From Bacteroides xylanisolvens XB1A (GTDB lineage: Bacteria; Bacteroidota; Bacteroidia; Bacteroidales; Bacteroidaceae), in the NCBI RefSeq assembly GCF_000210075.1, contig NC_021017.1, forward strand, positions 1,752,311 through 1,813,013: 60,703 nt of DNA, in the 5' to 3' direction. The notes under the pieces are model-generated. The model worked only from the letters and a program-made list of their open reading frames with translations, ran no database searches and was not told the origin of the DNA. The translations under genes were made by a program, and so were the position numbers. Below, in pieces: positions 45,901 through 54,092 of the stretch; the stretch's first letter is position 1, and every line of letters begins with the position of its first letter.

Positions 45901-46054
45901 GGCAAGCGGTCCGGGGTCGGCAAGCCGGCAGGCAATCGGTACAGGTGTATTTTTCGGAATGATATTTGCCATTGTATTCGGTATCATTCTTGTGCCGTTC
46001 TTCTTTGTGATGGTGTATAAAACAAAGTCGAAAATTTTAAAACATAAGAAATAA
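42950..46054 (+). CDS. RND multidrug efflux permease (AcrB type)
   Basis: 1034 residues, full length for the HAE1 group: 12 membrane segments and two large periplasmic loops. MLPVDQYPQITPPVV at the start and GIVVDDAIVVVE (the proton-relay Asp pair in TM4) are typical, as is AAKNAILIVEFA in TM10-11. It exports hydrophobic compounds by proton antiport. It starts 3 bases after the adaptor and overlaps the channel gene by one base (TAATG). Substrates cannot be told from sequence. Confidence 0.96.
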   Translation: MKVTFFIDRPVFSAVISIVIVIVGIIGLTMLPVDQYPQITPPVVKISASYPGASALTVSQAVATPIEQEINGTPGMLYMESNSSNSGGFSATVTFDVSADPDLAAVEIQNRVKLAESRLPAEVIQNGISVEKQAPSQLMTLCLTSTDPKFDEIYLSNFATINVLDVIRRIPGVGRVSNIGSRYYAMQIWAQPDKLANFGLTVQDLQNALKDQNRESAAGVLGQQPVQGLDITIPITTQGRLSTVGQFEDIVVRANANGSIIRLKDVARVSLEASSYNTESGINGENAAVLGIYMLPGANAMEVAERVKEAMDEISKNFPEGLSYEIPFDMTTYISESIHEVYKTLFEALVLVVLVVYLSLQSWRATLIPVVAVPISLIGTFGFMLIFGFSLNILTLLGLILAIGIVVDDAIVVVEGVEHIMETEHLSPYEATKKAMNGLASALIATSLVLAAVFVPVSFLSGITGQLYRQFTVTIVVSVLISTVVALTLSPVMCSLILKPDNGKKKNIVFRKINEWLGIGSNKYVAAVTRTIKHPRRVLSAFGMVLIAIMLIHRIIPTSFLPVEDQGYFKIELELPEGATLERTRIVTERAIAYLEKNPYIEYIQNVTGSSPRVGSNQGRAELTVILKPWEERKNTTIEKIMDTVEKHLREYPECKVYLSTPPVIPGLGSSGGFEMQLEARGEATFDNLVDAADTLMYYASKRKELAGLSSSLQSEIPQLYFDVDRDKVKMLGVPLADVFSTMKAYTGSVYVNDFNMFNRIYKVYIQAEAPYREHKDNINLFFVKASNGAMVPLTSLGNASYTTGPGSIKRFNMFTTAVIRGAAAQGYSSGQAMEIMEQIARDHLPDNIGLEWSGLSYQEKQAGGQTGMVMALVFLFVFLFLAAQYESWTVPIAVLLSLPVAALGAYLGVWVCGLENDVYFQIGLVMLVGLAAKNAILIVEFAKVQVDKGEDLVQSAIYAAKLRFRPILMTSLAFVLGMLPMVLASGPGSASRQAIGTGVFFGMIFAIVFGIILVPFFFVMVYKTKSKILKHKK

Positions 46055-47433
46055 TGAAACGAAAGAAACTATATATTGCTATCCTGTTACTTGCCGGAGT
46101 CTTGACTTCCTGCAAGGTAGGGAAAAGCTATGTCCGTCCTGATCTTCATTTGCCCGACAGCTTGGAAAGAGCGCAAGACTCGATCAGTTTCGGCGATCAG
46201 GACTGGAGGGATATTTATACGGATGCTACTTTGAGAAGTCTGATAGAACGTGCACTGGATCATAACAAGGATATGTTGATTGCCGCTGCCCGTGTGAAAG
46301 AAATGGCAGCACAGAAACGTATTTCCACCGCTGCGTTACTTCCGGATATCAAAGGAAAAGTAACGGCAGAACGTGAACTCGAAAATCATGGAGGAGACGC
46401 TTTCAAGAGATCAGATACTTTTGAAGCACAATTCCTCGTTTCATGGGAACTCGATCTTTGGGGAAATCTGCGCTGGGCACGTTCGGCCAGTATTGCCGAA
46501 TATCTGCAATCTATCGAGGCGCAACGCGCATTGCGGATGACGATTGTTGCTGAAGTGGCACAGGCTTACTATGAATTGGTTGCTTTAGATACAGAACTGG
46601 ACATCGTAAAGCAAACATTAAAAGCCCGTGAAGAAGGAGTACGTCTGGCACGTATCCGGTTTGCCGGTGGGTTGACTTCCGAGACTTCCTATCGACAGGC
46701 ACAGGTGGAATTGGCGCGTACGGCAACTTTGGTTCCTGACCTCGAACGTAAAATCTCCCTGAAAGAAAATGATATTGCCTATCTTGCGGGTGAATATCCT
46801 AATAAGATAGCCCGTTCCCGTTTGCTTCAGGAATTCAATTCTCCGGAAACACTTCCTGTTGGGTTGCCGTCTACATTATTGGAACGTCGTCCCGACATTC
46901 GTCAGGCAGAGCAGAAATTGATTGCTGCCAATGCGAAAGTGGGAGTGGCTTATACAAATATGTTCCCGCGTCTTGCCCTGACAGGTGGTTTCGGTAGTGA
47001 AAGTACTTCTTTGTCGGAACTTCTGAAATCTCCATACGCAGTGATGGAAGGAGCTTTGCTGACTCCGATTTTTGGCTGGGGAAAGAACCGTGCGGCATTG
47101 AAAGCAAAAAAGGCAGCTTATGAGGCTGAAGTACATAGTTATGAAAAAGCCGTACTGGAAGCTTTCAAGGAAACACGTAATGCAATTGTCAATTTCAACA
47201 AGATCAAAGAAGTGTATGAACTTCGTGCCAATTTGGAACGTTCGGCCAAGAGCTACATGGACCTGGCACAACTGCAATACATCAATGGAGTTATTAATTA
47301 TCTGGACGTATTGGATGCCCAACGTGGATATTTTGATGCACAGATTGGGTTGAGTAATGCTATCCGTGACGAGTTGATTGCGGTAGTTCAACTCTATAAG
47401 GCTCTTGGTGGAGGCTGGGAACAAAATCCCTAG
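46054..47433 (+). CDS. Outer-membrane efflux channel (OprM/TolC family), lipoprotein
   Basis: 459 residues. The signal peptide ends LAGVLTSCKVG, with a lipobox Cys as in OprM. Two repeats of the OEP domain with long Ala/Glu-rich helices (about 70-230 and 270-440), FLVSWELDLWGNLRWAR and VGVAYTNMFPRLALTGGFG are typical. It completes the tripartite pump; the one-base overlap with the permease gene suggests coupled translation. Confidence 0.93.
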   Translation: MKRKKLYIAILLLAGVLTSCKVGKSYVRPDLHLPDSLERAQDSISFGDQDWRDIYTDATLRSLIERALDHNKDMLIAAARVKEMAAQKRISTAALLPDIKGKVTAERELENHGGDAFKRSDTFEAQFLVSWELDLWGNLRWARSASIAEYLQSIEAQRALRMTIVAEVAQAYYELVALDTELDIVKQTLKAREEGVRLARIRFAGGLTSETSYRQAQVELARTATLVPDLERKISLKENDIAYLAGEYPNKIARSRLLQEFNSPETLPVGLPSTLLERRPDIRQAEQKLIAANAKVGVAYTNMFPRLALTGGFGSESTSLSELLKSPYAVMEGALLTPIFGWGKNRAALKAKKAAYEAEVHSYEKAVLEAFKETRNAIVNFNKIKEVYELRANLERSAKSYMDLAQLQYINGVINYLDVLDAQRGYFDAQIGLSNAIRDELIAVVQLYKALGGGWEQNP

Positions 47434-47468
47434 AATTATCATATCGATTCACTCATTGAAGAAAACGT

Positions 47469-47509
47469 AAAGGCTATCTCCCACACCGGGAGGTAGCCTT
47501 AATTTTTCT
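47469..47509 (+). terminator. Terminator of the efflux operon
   Basis: AAGGCTA.CTCCC pairs with GGGAG.TAGCCTT with a 5-base loop and is followed by AATTTTTCTTT. Confidence 0.88.
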
Positions 47510-47639
47510 TTCTTCTTCTTTTTGTCTTAAAAACAACAACAGAAGAATTTTCATAATTCGGAAAAAAGTGCGAAATTTGCAACGCTTTTCAAGTTTGACA
47601 AGAAACTTACTAACACCTTTAAATAAAAAATTAAAGAAA

Positions 47640-49286
47640 ATGACTAAAAGTGCATTGCAAATCGCAAGGGCTGCTTATCAGCCCAAACTTCCGAAAGCAT
47701 TGGCATCAGGAGCTGTTAAGGCCGTAGCAGGTGCTGCTACTCAATCTGTAGCCGATCAGGAAGCTATCAAAGCATTATTCCCGAACACGTATGGAATGCC
47801 GTTGATTACATTCGAAGCTGGTGAAGCTGTTGCTCTTCCCGCTATGAACGTAGGTGTAATTCTTTCCGGTGGTCAGGCTCCGGGCGGACACAATGTAATC
47901 TCCGGTTTGTTCGACGGTATCAAGAAATTGAACCCGGAAAACAAATTATATGGTTTTATCCTGGGTCCTGGTGGTCTGGTAGATCACAACTATATGGAAC
48001 TGACTGCTGATATTATCGACGAATACCGTAACACAGGTGGTTTTGATATCATCGGTTCCGGACGTACGAAGCTGGAAGCAGAAAGCCAATTCGAAAAGGG
48101 ATATGAAATCATCAAAGAACTTGGCATCAAAGCATTGGTTATCATCGGTGGTGACGACTCTAACACAAACGCTTGTGTATTGGCTGAATACTATGCAGCT
48201 AAGAACTACGGTGTACAGGTGATCGGTTGCCCGAAAACAATCGACGGTGACTTGAAGAACGATATGATTGAAACTTCTTTCGGTTTCGATACAGCATGTA
48301 AGACTTATGCAGAAGTAATCGGTAACATCCAACGTGACTGTAACTCTGCACGTAAATACTGGCACTTCATCAAGTTGATGGGTCGTTCGGCTTCTCACAT
48401 CGCACTGGAATGTGCTTTACAGGTACAGCCTAACGTGTGTATCGTGTCTGAAGAAGTAGAAGCTAAAGATATGTCTTTGGACGATGTAGTGACTTACATC
48501 GCTAAAGTGGTAGCTGACCGTGCCGCACAGGGAAACAACTTCGGTACTGTATTGATTCCGGAAGGATTGGTAGAATTCATTCCTGCCATGAAACGCCTGA
48601 TTGCTGAATTGAACGACTTCCTGGCTGCTAATGCTGAAGAATTCGGTCAGATTAAGAAATCTCACCAACGTGATTATATCATCCGCAAACTTTCTCCGGA
48701 AAACTCTGCTATCTATGCAAGTCTGCCGGAAGGTGTTGCCCGTCAGTTGACTTTGGATCGTGACCCGCACGGAAACGTTCAGGTATCATTGATCGAGACA
48801 GAAAAACTGTTGTCTGAAATGGTAGCTACTAAGTTGGCTGCATGGAAAGAAGAAGGCAAGTATGTTGGTAAATTTGCTGCTCAACACCACTTCTTCGGTT
48901 ATGAAGGACGTTGTGCTGCTCCATCAAACTTTGACGCTGACTATTGCTACTCTTTGGGTTACACAGCTTCTATGTTGATTGCTAACGGTAAGACTGGTTA
49001 TATGTCTTCTGTACGCAACACAACTGCTCCTGCTGCTGAATGGATTGCTGGTGGTGTGCCTATCACTATGATGATGAACATGGAACGTCGCCACGGTGAA
49101 ATGAAACCGGTTATCCAGAAAGCATTGGTGAAACTGGATGGTGCTCCTTTCAAGGCATTTGCTGCGCAACGTGATCGTTGGGCTATCGAAACGGATTATG
49201 TATATCCGGGTCCGATCCAGTACTTCGGTCCTACAGAAGTTTGCGACCAGGCAACTAAGACTTTGCAGCTGGAACAAGCTAAATAA
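47640..49286 (+). CDS. pfp: Diphosphate-dependent phosphofructokinase
   Basis: 548 residues, the long PPi-type. GGDDSN near residue 170 (Asp in place of the Gly of ATP enzymes) and [12 protein letters not shown] near 195 are the hallmarks of PPi use; [14 protein letters not shown] near 60 is the N-terminal phosphate loop. It converts fructose-6-phosphate and PPi to fructose-1,6-bisphosphate reversibly, the usual glycolytic form in Bacteroides. The frame is open from a GTG at 47568, but this lies in the promoter region; ATG 47640 ([10 protein letters not shown]) is the natural start. Codon choice is strongly biased, as expected of a highly expressed gene. Confidence 0.95.
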   Translation: MTKSALQIARAAYQPKLPKALASGAVKAVAGAATQSVADQEAIKALFPNTYGMPLITFEAGEAVALPAMNVGVILSGGQAPGGHNVISGLFDGIKKLNPENKLYGFILGPGGLVDHNYMELTADIIDEYRNTGGFDIIGSGRTKLEAESQFEKGYEIIKELGIKALVIIGGDDSNTNACVLAEYYAAKNYGVQVIGCPKTIDGDLKNDMIETSFGFDTACKTYAEVIGNIQRDCNSARKYWHFIKLMGRSASHIALECALQVQPNVCIVSEEVEAKDMSLDDVVTYIAKVVADRAAQGNNFGTVLIPEGLVEFIPAMKRLIAELNDFLAANAEEFGQIKKSHQRDYIIRKLSPENSAIYASLPEGVARQLTLDRDPHGNVQVSLIETEKLLSEMVATKLAAWKEEGKYVGKFAAQHHFFGYEGRCAAPSNFDADYCYSLGYTASMLIANGKTGYMSSVRNTTAPAAEWIAGGVPITMMMNMERRHGEMKPVIQKALVKLDGAPFKAFAAQRDRWAIETDYVYPGPIQYFGPTEVCDQATKTLQLEQAK

Positions 49287-49350
49287 ATACACTTCAGAGC
49301 AGTTGTTGATGTAACAGTTGCAATAACAGCTGCAATGAAAGATTCTTTCA

Positions 49351-49423
49351 GGCACGGATTACACGGACTACACGGTTTATAAGAAATAACTAAAAAACCG
49401 TGTTAATTCGCGTAATCCGTGCC
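49351..49423. repeat. Palindromic intergenic element, GGCACGGATT type
   Basis: Arms GGCACGGATTACACGGAC.. (49351-49377) and ..GCGTAATCCGTGCC (49396-49423) pair with a few mismatches around an AT-rich loop. Built from the same CACGGATT/CACAGATT units as the elements at 5039, 13694 and 23883. Located between pfp and the lysozyme gene. Confidence 0.7.
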
Positions 49424-49454
49424 TATCTCTAAAAACATTGATCGTTTAAAGTAA

Positions 49455-50348
49455 ATGCCGCAACGCAACAATCCGATGTCTGCCGTACAGAAGAAAAGAA
49501 CTGTTTCCACTACCAAGAAAAAGGGAACGACCTCTTCTTCCAAAACTTCCCGTACCTCAAAAAAGGAACAGATGAAGCATCGAACTGTGATGCCTGTCTG
49601 GATTCGTAACATTTTGGCAGTGGTGATTATCGGTTGTTTTTCCGTTGTATTCTACTATTTTTTTATCCGTCCTTATGCTTATCGATGGAAACCTTGTCAT
49701 GGTTTAAAGGAATACGGAGTTTGTATCCCTGACGGATATGATATTCATGGTATTGACATTTCTCATTATCAGGGAAAGATTGATTGGAAAAGACTGTTGC
49801 AGAATAAAGAGACGGCTACTCCTTTGCATTTCGTTTTTATGAAAGCTACAGAAGGAGGAGATCATAACGACACAACCTTTGAGGCGAACTTCGCCAATGC
49901 CCGTAATCATGGATTTATCCGTGGTGCTTATCATTTTTATATTCCTGGTACGGATGCTTTGAAACAGGCGGACTTCTTTATTCGTACGGTGAAACTGGAC
50001 ACGGGTGATTTACCTCCCGTACTTGATGTGGAAGTGACCGGGCGGAAGGAAAAAAAGGAATTGCAGCAAGGCATTAAGCGCTGGCTGGACCGGGTGGAAT
50101 CTCATTATGGAGTGAAACCTATTCTTTATACTTCTTATAAATTTAAAACCCGTTATCTGGATGACTCCATCTTCAATACATACCCTTACTGGATCGCCCA
50201 TTATTATGTTGACTCTGTAAAGTATCAGGGGAAATGGGACTTTTGGCAACATACTGATGTAGGAAGTGTTCCCGGCATCAAAGAAGACGTAGACCTGAAC
50301 GTGTTCAATGGCTCGTTAGAGGAACTTAAAAAGCTGACAATTAAGTAA
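49455..50348 (+). CDS. Membrane-anchored GH25 lysozyme-like muramidase
   Basis: 297 residues. Residues 1-45 are Lys/Ser/Thr-rich and cytoplasmic, 49-72 form a single membrane anchor (IRNILAVVIIGCFSVVFYYFF), and about 95-295 are the GH25 barrel: GIDISHYQGKIDW, FVFMKATEGG, GAYHFY and PPVLDVEV with the catalytic Asp/Glu, then DFWQHTDVG. It should cut the glycan strand of peptidoglycan from the periplasmic side. Bacteroides use such enzymes in wall turnover or in competition; here the long basic tail and anchor suggest the former. Confidence 0.9.
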   Translation: MPQRNNPMSAVQKKRTVSTTKKKGTTSSSKTSRTSKKEQMKHRTVMPVWIRNILAVVIIGCFSVVFYYFFIRPYAYRWKPCHGLKEYGVCIPDGYDIHGIDISHYQGKIDWKRLLQNKETATPLHFVFMKATEGGDHNDTTFEANFANARNHGFIRGAYHFYIPGTDALKQADFFIRTVKLDTGDLPPVLDVEVTGRKEKKELQQGIKRWLDRVESHYGVKPILYTSYKFKTRYLDDSIFNTYPYWIAHYYVDSVKYQGKWDFWQHTDVGSVPGIKEDVDLNVFNGSLEELKKLTIK

Positions 50349-50424
50349 CAGGTATTTCTTTTCCCAACAACTTATCTCTTCTCTCATTTGTTATAATCGT
50401 ATTATTACTAAAAAAGATACGATT

Positions 50425-51768
50425 ATGAACTTTGATATAGCTATTATTGGTGGTGGTCCTGCCGGGTACACAGCTGCCGAACGTGCAGGGGCCAACGGAT
50501 TAAAAGCCGTTCTTTTTGAGAAAAAGGCAATGGGGGGAGTATGTCTCAATGAGGGGTGTATTCCTACTAAAACTTTGTTATATTCTGCTAAAATACTGGA
50601 TAGCATCAAAAGTGCTTCCAAATATGGCGTTTCTGCCGAATCTCCTTCGTTCGATTTATCCAAGATTATGAGCCGCAAAGACAAAACAGTGAAAATGTTG
50701 ACGGGTGGCGTGAAGATGACTGTGAATTCTTACGGAGTGACGATCGTGGAGAAAGAAGCTTTTATAGAAGGAGAGAAAGAGGGGATGATTCGCATCACTT
50801 GTGATGGAGAAACCTATTCTGTGAAATACTTGCTGGTATGTACCGGCTCCGATACAGTGATTCCTCCCATACCGGGATTGTCGGGAGTCAGTTATTGGAC
50901 TTCCAAGGAGGCGTTGGAGATAAAAGAACTTCCCAAGACGCTGGTTATTATTGGCGGTGGAGTGATCGGGATGGAATTTGCTTCTTTCTTTAACAGCATG
51001 GGAGTAAAGGTGCATGTGGTAGAAATGATGCCGGAGATTTTGGGAGCGATGGATAAGGAAACGAGCGGTATGCTTCGCGCTGAATATGCCAAACGGGGAG
51101 TCACTTTCTATTTGAATACGAAAGTAGTGGAAGTGAACGCTCATGGAGTCGTGATAGAAAAAGAAGGCAAAGTTTCCACTATTGAAGCGGAGAAAATCTT
51201 GCTTAGTGTAGGCCGTAAGGCAAATTTATCCAGAGTGGGGCTGGACAAGCTGAATATAGAATTGCATCGGAATGGGGTCAAAGTAGATGAACATCTGTTG
51301 ACTTCGCATCCCTGCGTATATGCTTGTGGGGATATTACAGGTTATTCTTTATTGGCACATACCGCTATTCGTGAAGCGGAAGTCGCTATCAATCATATCT
51401 TGGGAGTGGAAGACCGGATGAATTACGATTGTGTTCCGGGAGTTGTTTATACCAATCCCGAAGTGGCAGGAGTGGGAAAGACAGAAGAAGAATTGATAAA
51501 ATCAGGACTTTCTTATCGTATATCCAAATTACCGATGGCTTATTCCGGTCGGTTCGTAGCCGAGAATGAACAGGGAAACGGCCTTTGTAAACTGATTCAG
51601 GATGAAGAAGGGAAGATCATCGGTTGCCACATGTTGGGAAATCCGGCGTCGGAACTCATTGTGATCGCAGGTATTGCTATTCAGAGAGGCTATACGGTGG
51701 AAGAATTTCAGAAGACTGTATTTCCGCATCCTACGGTCGGAGAGATTTATCACGAGATTATGTTTTAA
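50425..51768 (+). CDS. lpdA: Dihydrolipoyl dehydrogenase (E3)
   Basis: 447 residues, flavoprotein. IIGGGPAGYTAAERA (FAD), GGVCLNEGCIPTK (redox-active disulfide), VIIGGGVIGMEFASFF (NAD) and the C-terminal HPTVGEIYHE with the His-Glu dyad. It reoxidises the lipoyl groups of the dehydrogenase complex. First gene of the run lpdA-lplA-E2-E1-flavodoxin. Confidence 0.94.
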   Translation: MNFDIAIIGGGPAGYTAAERAGANGLKAVLFEKKAMGGVCLNEGCIPTKTLLYSAKILDSIKSASKYGVSAESPSFDLSKIMSRKDKTVKMLTGGVKMTVNSYGVTIVEKEAFIEGEKEGMIRITCDGETYSVKYLLVCTGSDTVIPPIPGLSGVSYWTSKEALEIKELPKTLVIIGGGVIGMEFASFFNSMGVKVHVVEMMPEILGAMDKETSGMLRAEYAKRGVTFYLNTKVVEVNAHGVVIEKEGKVSTIEAEKILLSVGRKANLSRVGLDKLNIELHRNGVKVDEHLLTSHPCVYACGDITGYSLLAHTAIREAEVAINHILGVEDRMNYDCVPGVVYTNPEVAGVGKTEEELIKSGLSYRISKLPMAYSGRFVAENEQGNGLCKLIQDEEGKIIGCHMLGNPASELIVIAGIAIQRGYTVEEFQKTVFPHPTVGEIYHEIMF

Positions 51769-51787
51769 CTCTTATTCTGTCTGACCT

Positions 51788-52510
51788 ATGATTCGATGTA
51801 TCTATAGTCCGTTTACTGATATTTACTTTCACTTGGCTGCAGAAGAATATCTGTTGAAGCAGGGAAATGAAGACATTTTCATGCTTTGGCAGGACACTCC
51901 TTCTGTGGTAATAGGAAAGCATCAGCGGTTACGGTCGGAAGTCGATCAGGAATGGGCGGAACGGGAGCAGGTACATATTGCCCGTCGTTTTTCCGGTGGG
52001 GGAGCAGTGTACCATGATTTGGGCAATGTCAATCTGACTTTTATAGAAACGACTCCCCGCTTGCCGGAGTTTGTCACGTATTTGCAGCGGACGTTGGATT
52101 TCCTGAACTCTATGGGACTGATGGCAACAGGAGGCGAACGATTGGGGATTTATCTGAATGGATTGAAAATATCAGGAAGTGCGCAATGCCTGTACAAGGA
52201 TCGGGTATTGTATCATTGCACGCTATTGTATGATACGGACCTTACAGCGTTGCATCAAGCATTGAATCCGGCACCGATGGTCGATGATGAAACGTTATCG
52301 TCTGTATACGCTGTTCCTTCCGTTCGGAGTGAGGTAACCAATATCCGCAGGCATTTGTCGGCGGGGACTGTCACTGATTTCAAAGAAAAGGCTTTTCAGT
52401 ATTTCAGTAAGTCGCAATCTGTCAGTGCTTTCACTAAGGAGGAGATAGAAGCTGTCAATCAGCTCCGGGAAGAAAAATATATTCAGAAAGAGTGGATATA
52501 TAGCCGTTGA
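51788..52510 (+). CDS. lplA: Lipoate-protein ligase A
   Basis: 240 residues with the biotin/lipoate ligase fold: RRFSGGGAVYHDLGNVN (lipoyl-AMP loop) and GLKISGSAQ are signatures. It attaches lipoate to the E2 lysine using ATP. The protein is shorter than E. coli LplA, lacking most of the C-terminal domain; this is common in Bacteroidetes, which may use a separate partner. It sits 19 bp after lpdA and just before its own substrate gene. Confidence 0.9.
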   Translation: MIRCIYSPFTDIYFHLAAEEYLLKQGNEDIFMLWQDTPSVVIGKHQRLRSEVDQEWAEREQVHIARRFSGGGAVYHDLGNVNLTFIETTPRLPEFVTYLQRTLDFLNSMGLMATGGERLGIYLNGLKISGSAQCLYKDRVLYHCTLLYDTDLTALHQALNPAPMVDDETLSSVYAVPSVRSEVTNIRRHLSAGTVTDFKEKAFQYFSKSQSVSAFTKEEIEAVNQLREEKYIQKEWIYSR

Positions 52511-52618
52511 TGCTTGGTTGTACCGATTGGCCTCCGGTTAAAATTTACTTAACTTAAAACTTTCTATTTCAGCCCATTGTTGTAATATATCTAAGGTTGA
52601 ATAATAAATTTACTGTCT

Positions 52619-54055
52619 ATGTCAAAATTCGAAATAAAAATGCCTAAGTTGGGCGAGAGTATAACCGAAGGGACCATTGTCTCTTGGTCTGTAAAGGTGG
52701 GTGACATGATTCAGGAAGACGATGTGCTTTTTGAAGTGAATACTGCTAAAGTAAGTGCGGAAATCCCTTCTCCCGTAGCGGGAAAAGTGGTGGAGATTTT
52801 ATATAAGGAAGGTGACACGGTAGCTGTAGGAACAGTCGTCGCTATTATTGATTTGGATGGCGAAGAATCATCCGGTACGGAGTCGGCAAGCGAAGGTGCT
52901 ACAAACCAAGGAGCTGATGCCAGTCAGGTTGCTGCTGATGTTTCCGGAACACCACAATCAGCAGCAGACATTGCTAAGAATCAATCAGTGAATACTGCAT
53001 CAACCCCCGTTGATACATCCAAACCCGTTGCTGTTGAGGAAGAACGTTGGTATTCTCCTGTTGTGATTCAGTTGGCGCGGGAGGCTAAGATTCCGAAAGA
53101 AGAGTTGGATGCTATACAAGGTACGGGTTATGAAGGGCGATTGAGTAAGAAAGATATAAAAGACTATATTGAAAAGAAGAAAAGAGGAGATATGGCTGAA
53201 CAGAAGCCAGCCTCTGCCGTTGCTGCTCCGGCTACAAGCAAACCATCGGTGGCTGTTGCTCCCGAACAGATAACTCCGAAAACGTCTCCGGTTGCATCTG
53301 CCCCTGCTACACAGTCGTCTGCTACTTCATCCAAATCGTCTGCTCCTGTTGCCATGCCTGGAGTTGAAGTGAAAGAGATGGATCGTGTTCGCCGGATTAT
53401 TGCCGACCACATGGTTATGTCTAAGAAAGTATCTCCTCATGTAACCAATGTGGTAGAAGTAGACGTCACCAAACTGGTGCGTTGGCGCGAAAAGAATAAA
53501 GATGCTTTCTTCCGTCGCGAAGGAGTGAAGTTGACTTATATGCCTGTGATAACCGAGGCCGTAGCGAAAGCATTGGCAGCCTATCCTCAAGTGAATGTGT
53601 CAGTAGACGGATATAATATCCTCTTTAAGAAACATATCAATGTAGGTATTGCTGTCTCTCTGAATGATGGAAATCTGATTGTGCCTGTGGTGCATGACGC
53701 CGATCGTTTGAATCTGAATGGCCTGGCAGTTGCCATTGACTCTTTAGCCCTGAAAGCAAGGGATAATAAATTAATGCCGGAAGATATTGATGGCGGTACA
53801 TTTACCATTACCAATTTCGGAACGTTCAAGAGCCTGTTCGGTACACCGATAATTAATCAGCCGCAGGTTGCTATTTTGGGAGTAGGATATATTGAAAAGA
53901 AACCTGCTGTGATAGAAACACCGGAAGGCGATACGATTGCCATCCGCCATAAAATGTATCTGTCTTTGTCTTATGACCATCGGGTAGTAGACGGAATGTT
54001 GGGAGGTAACTTCCTCCACTTTATAGCCGACTACCTCGAAAACTGGCAAGGCTGA
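52619..54055 (+). CDS. 2-oxoacid dehydrogenase E2 (dihydrolipoamide acyltransferase)
   Basis: 478 residues. One lipoyl domain (residues 1-78) with the lipoylated Lys in EVNTAKVSAEIPSP. An Ala/Ser/Thr-rich linker follows, then a peripheral subunit-binding domain near 140-180 (YSPVVIQLAREAKI, GRLSKKDIKDYI), a second Ala/Pro linker, and the catalytic domain about 245-478 with LSYDHRVVDG. It transfers acyl groups to CoA. The fused alpha/beta E1 beside it suggests a branched-chain type (substrate inferred). Confidence 0.93.
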   Translation: MSKFEIKMPKLGESITEGTIVSWSVKVGDMIQEDDVLFEVNTAKVSAEIPSPVAGKVVEILYKEGDTVAVGTVVAIIDLDGEESSGTESASEGATNQGADASQVAADVSGTPQSAADIAKNQSVNTASTPVDTSKPVAVEEERWYSPVVIQLAREAKIPKEELDAIQGTGYEGRLSKKDIKDYIEKKKRGDMAEQKPASAVAAPATSKPSVAVAPEQITPKTSPVASAPATQSSATSSKSSAPVAMPGVEVKEMDRVRRIIADHMVMSKKVSPHVTNVVEVDVTKLVRWREKNKDAFFRREGVKLTYMPVITEAVAKALAAYPQVNVSVDGYNILFKKHINVGIAVSLNDGNLIVPVVHDADRLNLNGLAVAIDSLALKARDNKLMPEDIDGGTFTITNFGTFKSLFGTPIINQPQVAILGVGYIEKKPAVIETPEGDTIAIRHKMYLSLSYDHRVVDGMLGGNFLHFIADYLENWQG

Positions 54056-54092
54056 TAACTGATTGTTTCACTCATTAAGAACTTCATTCACT

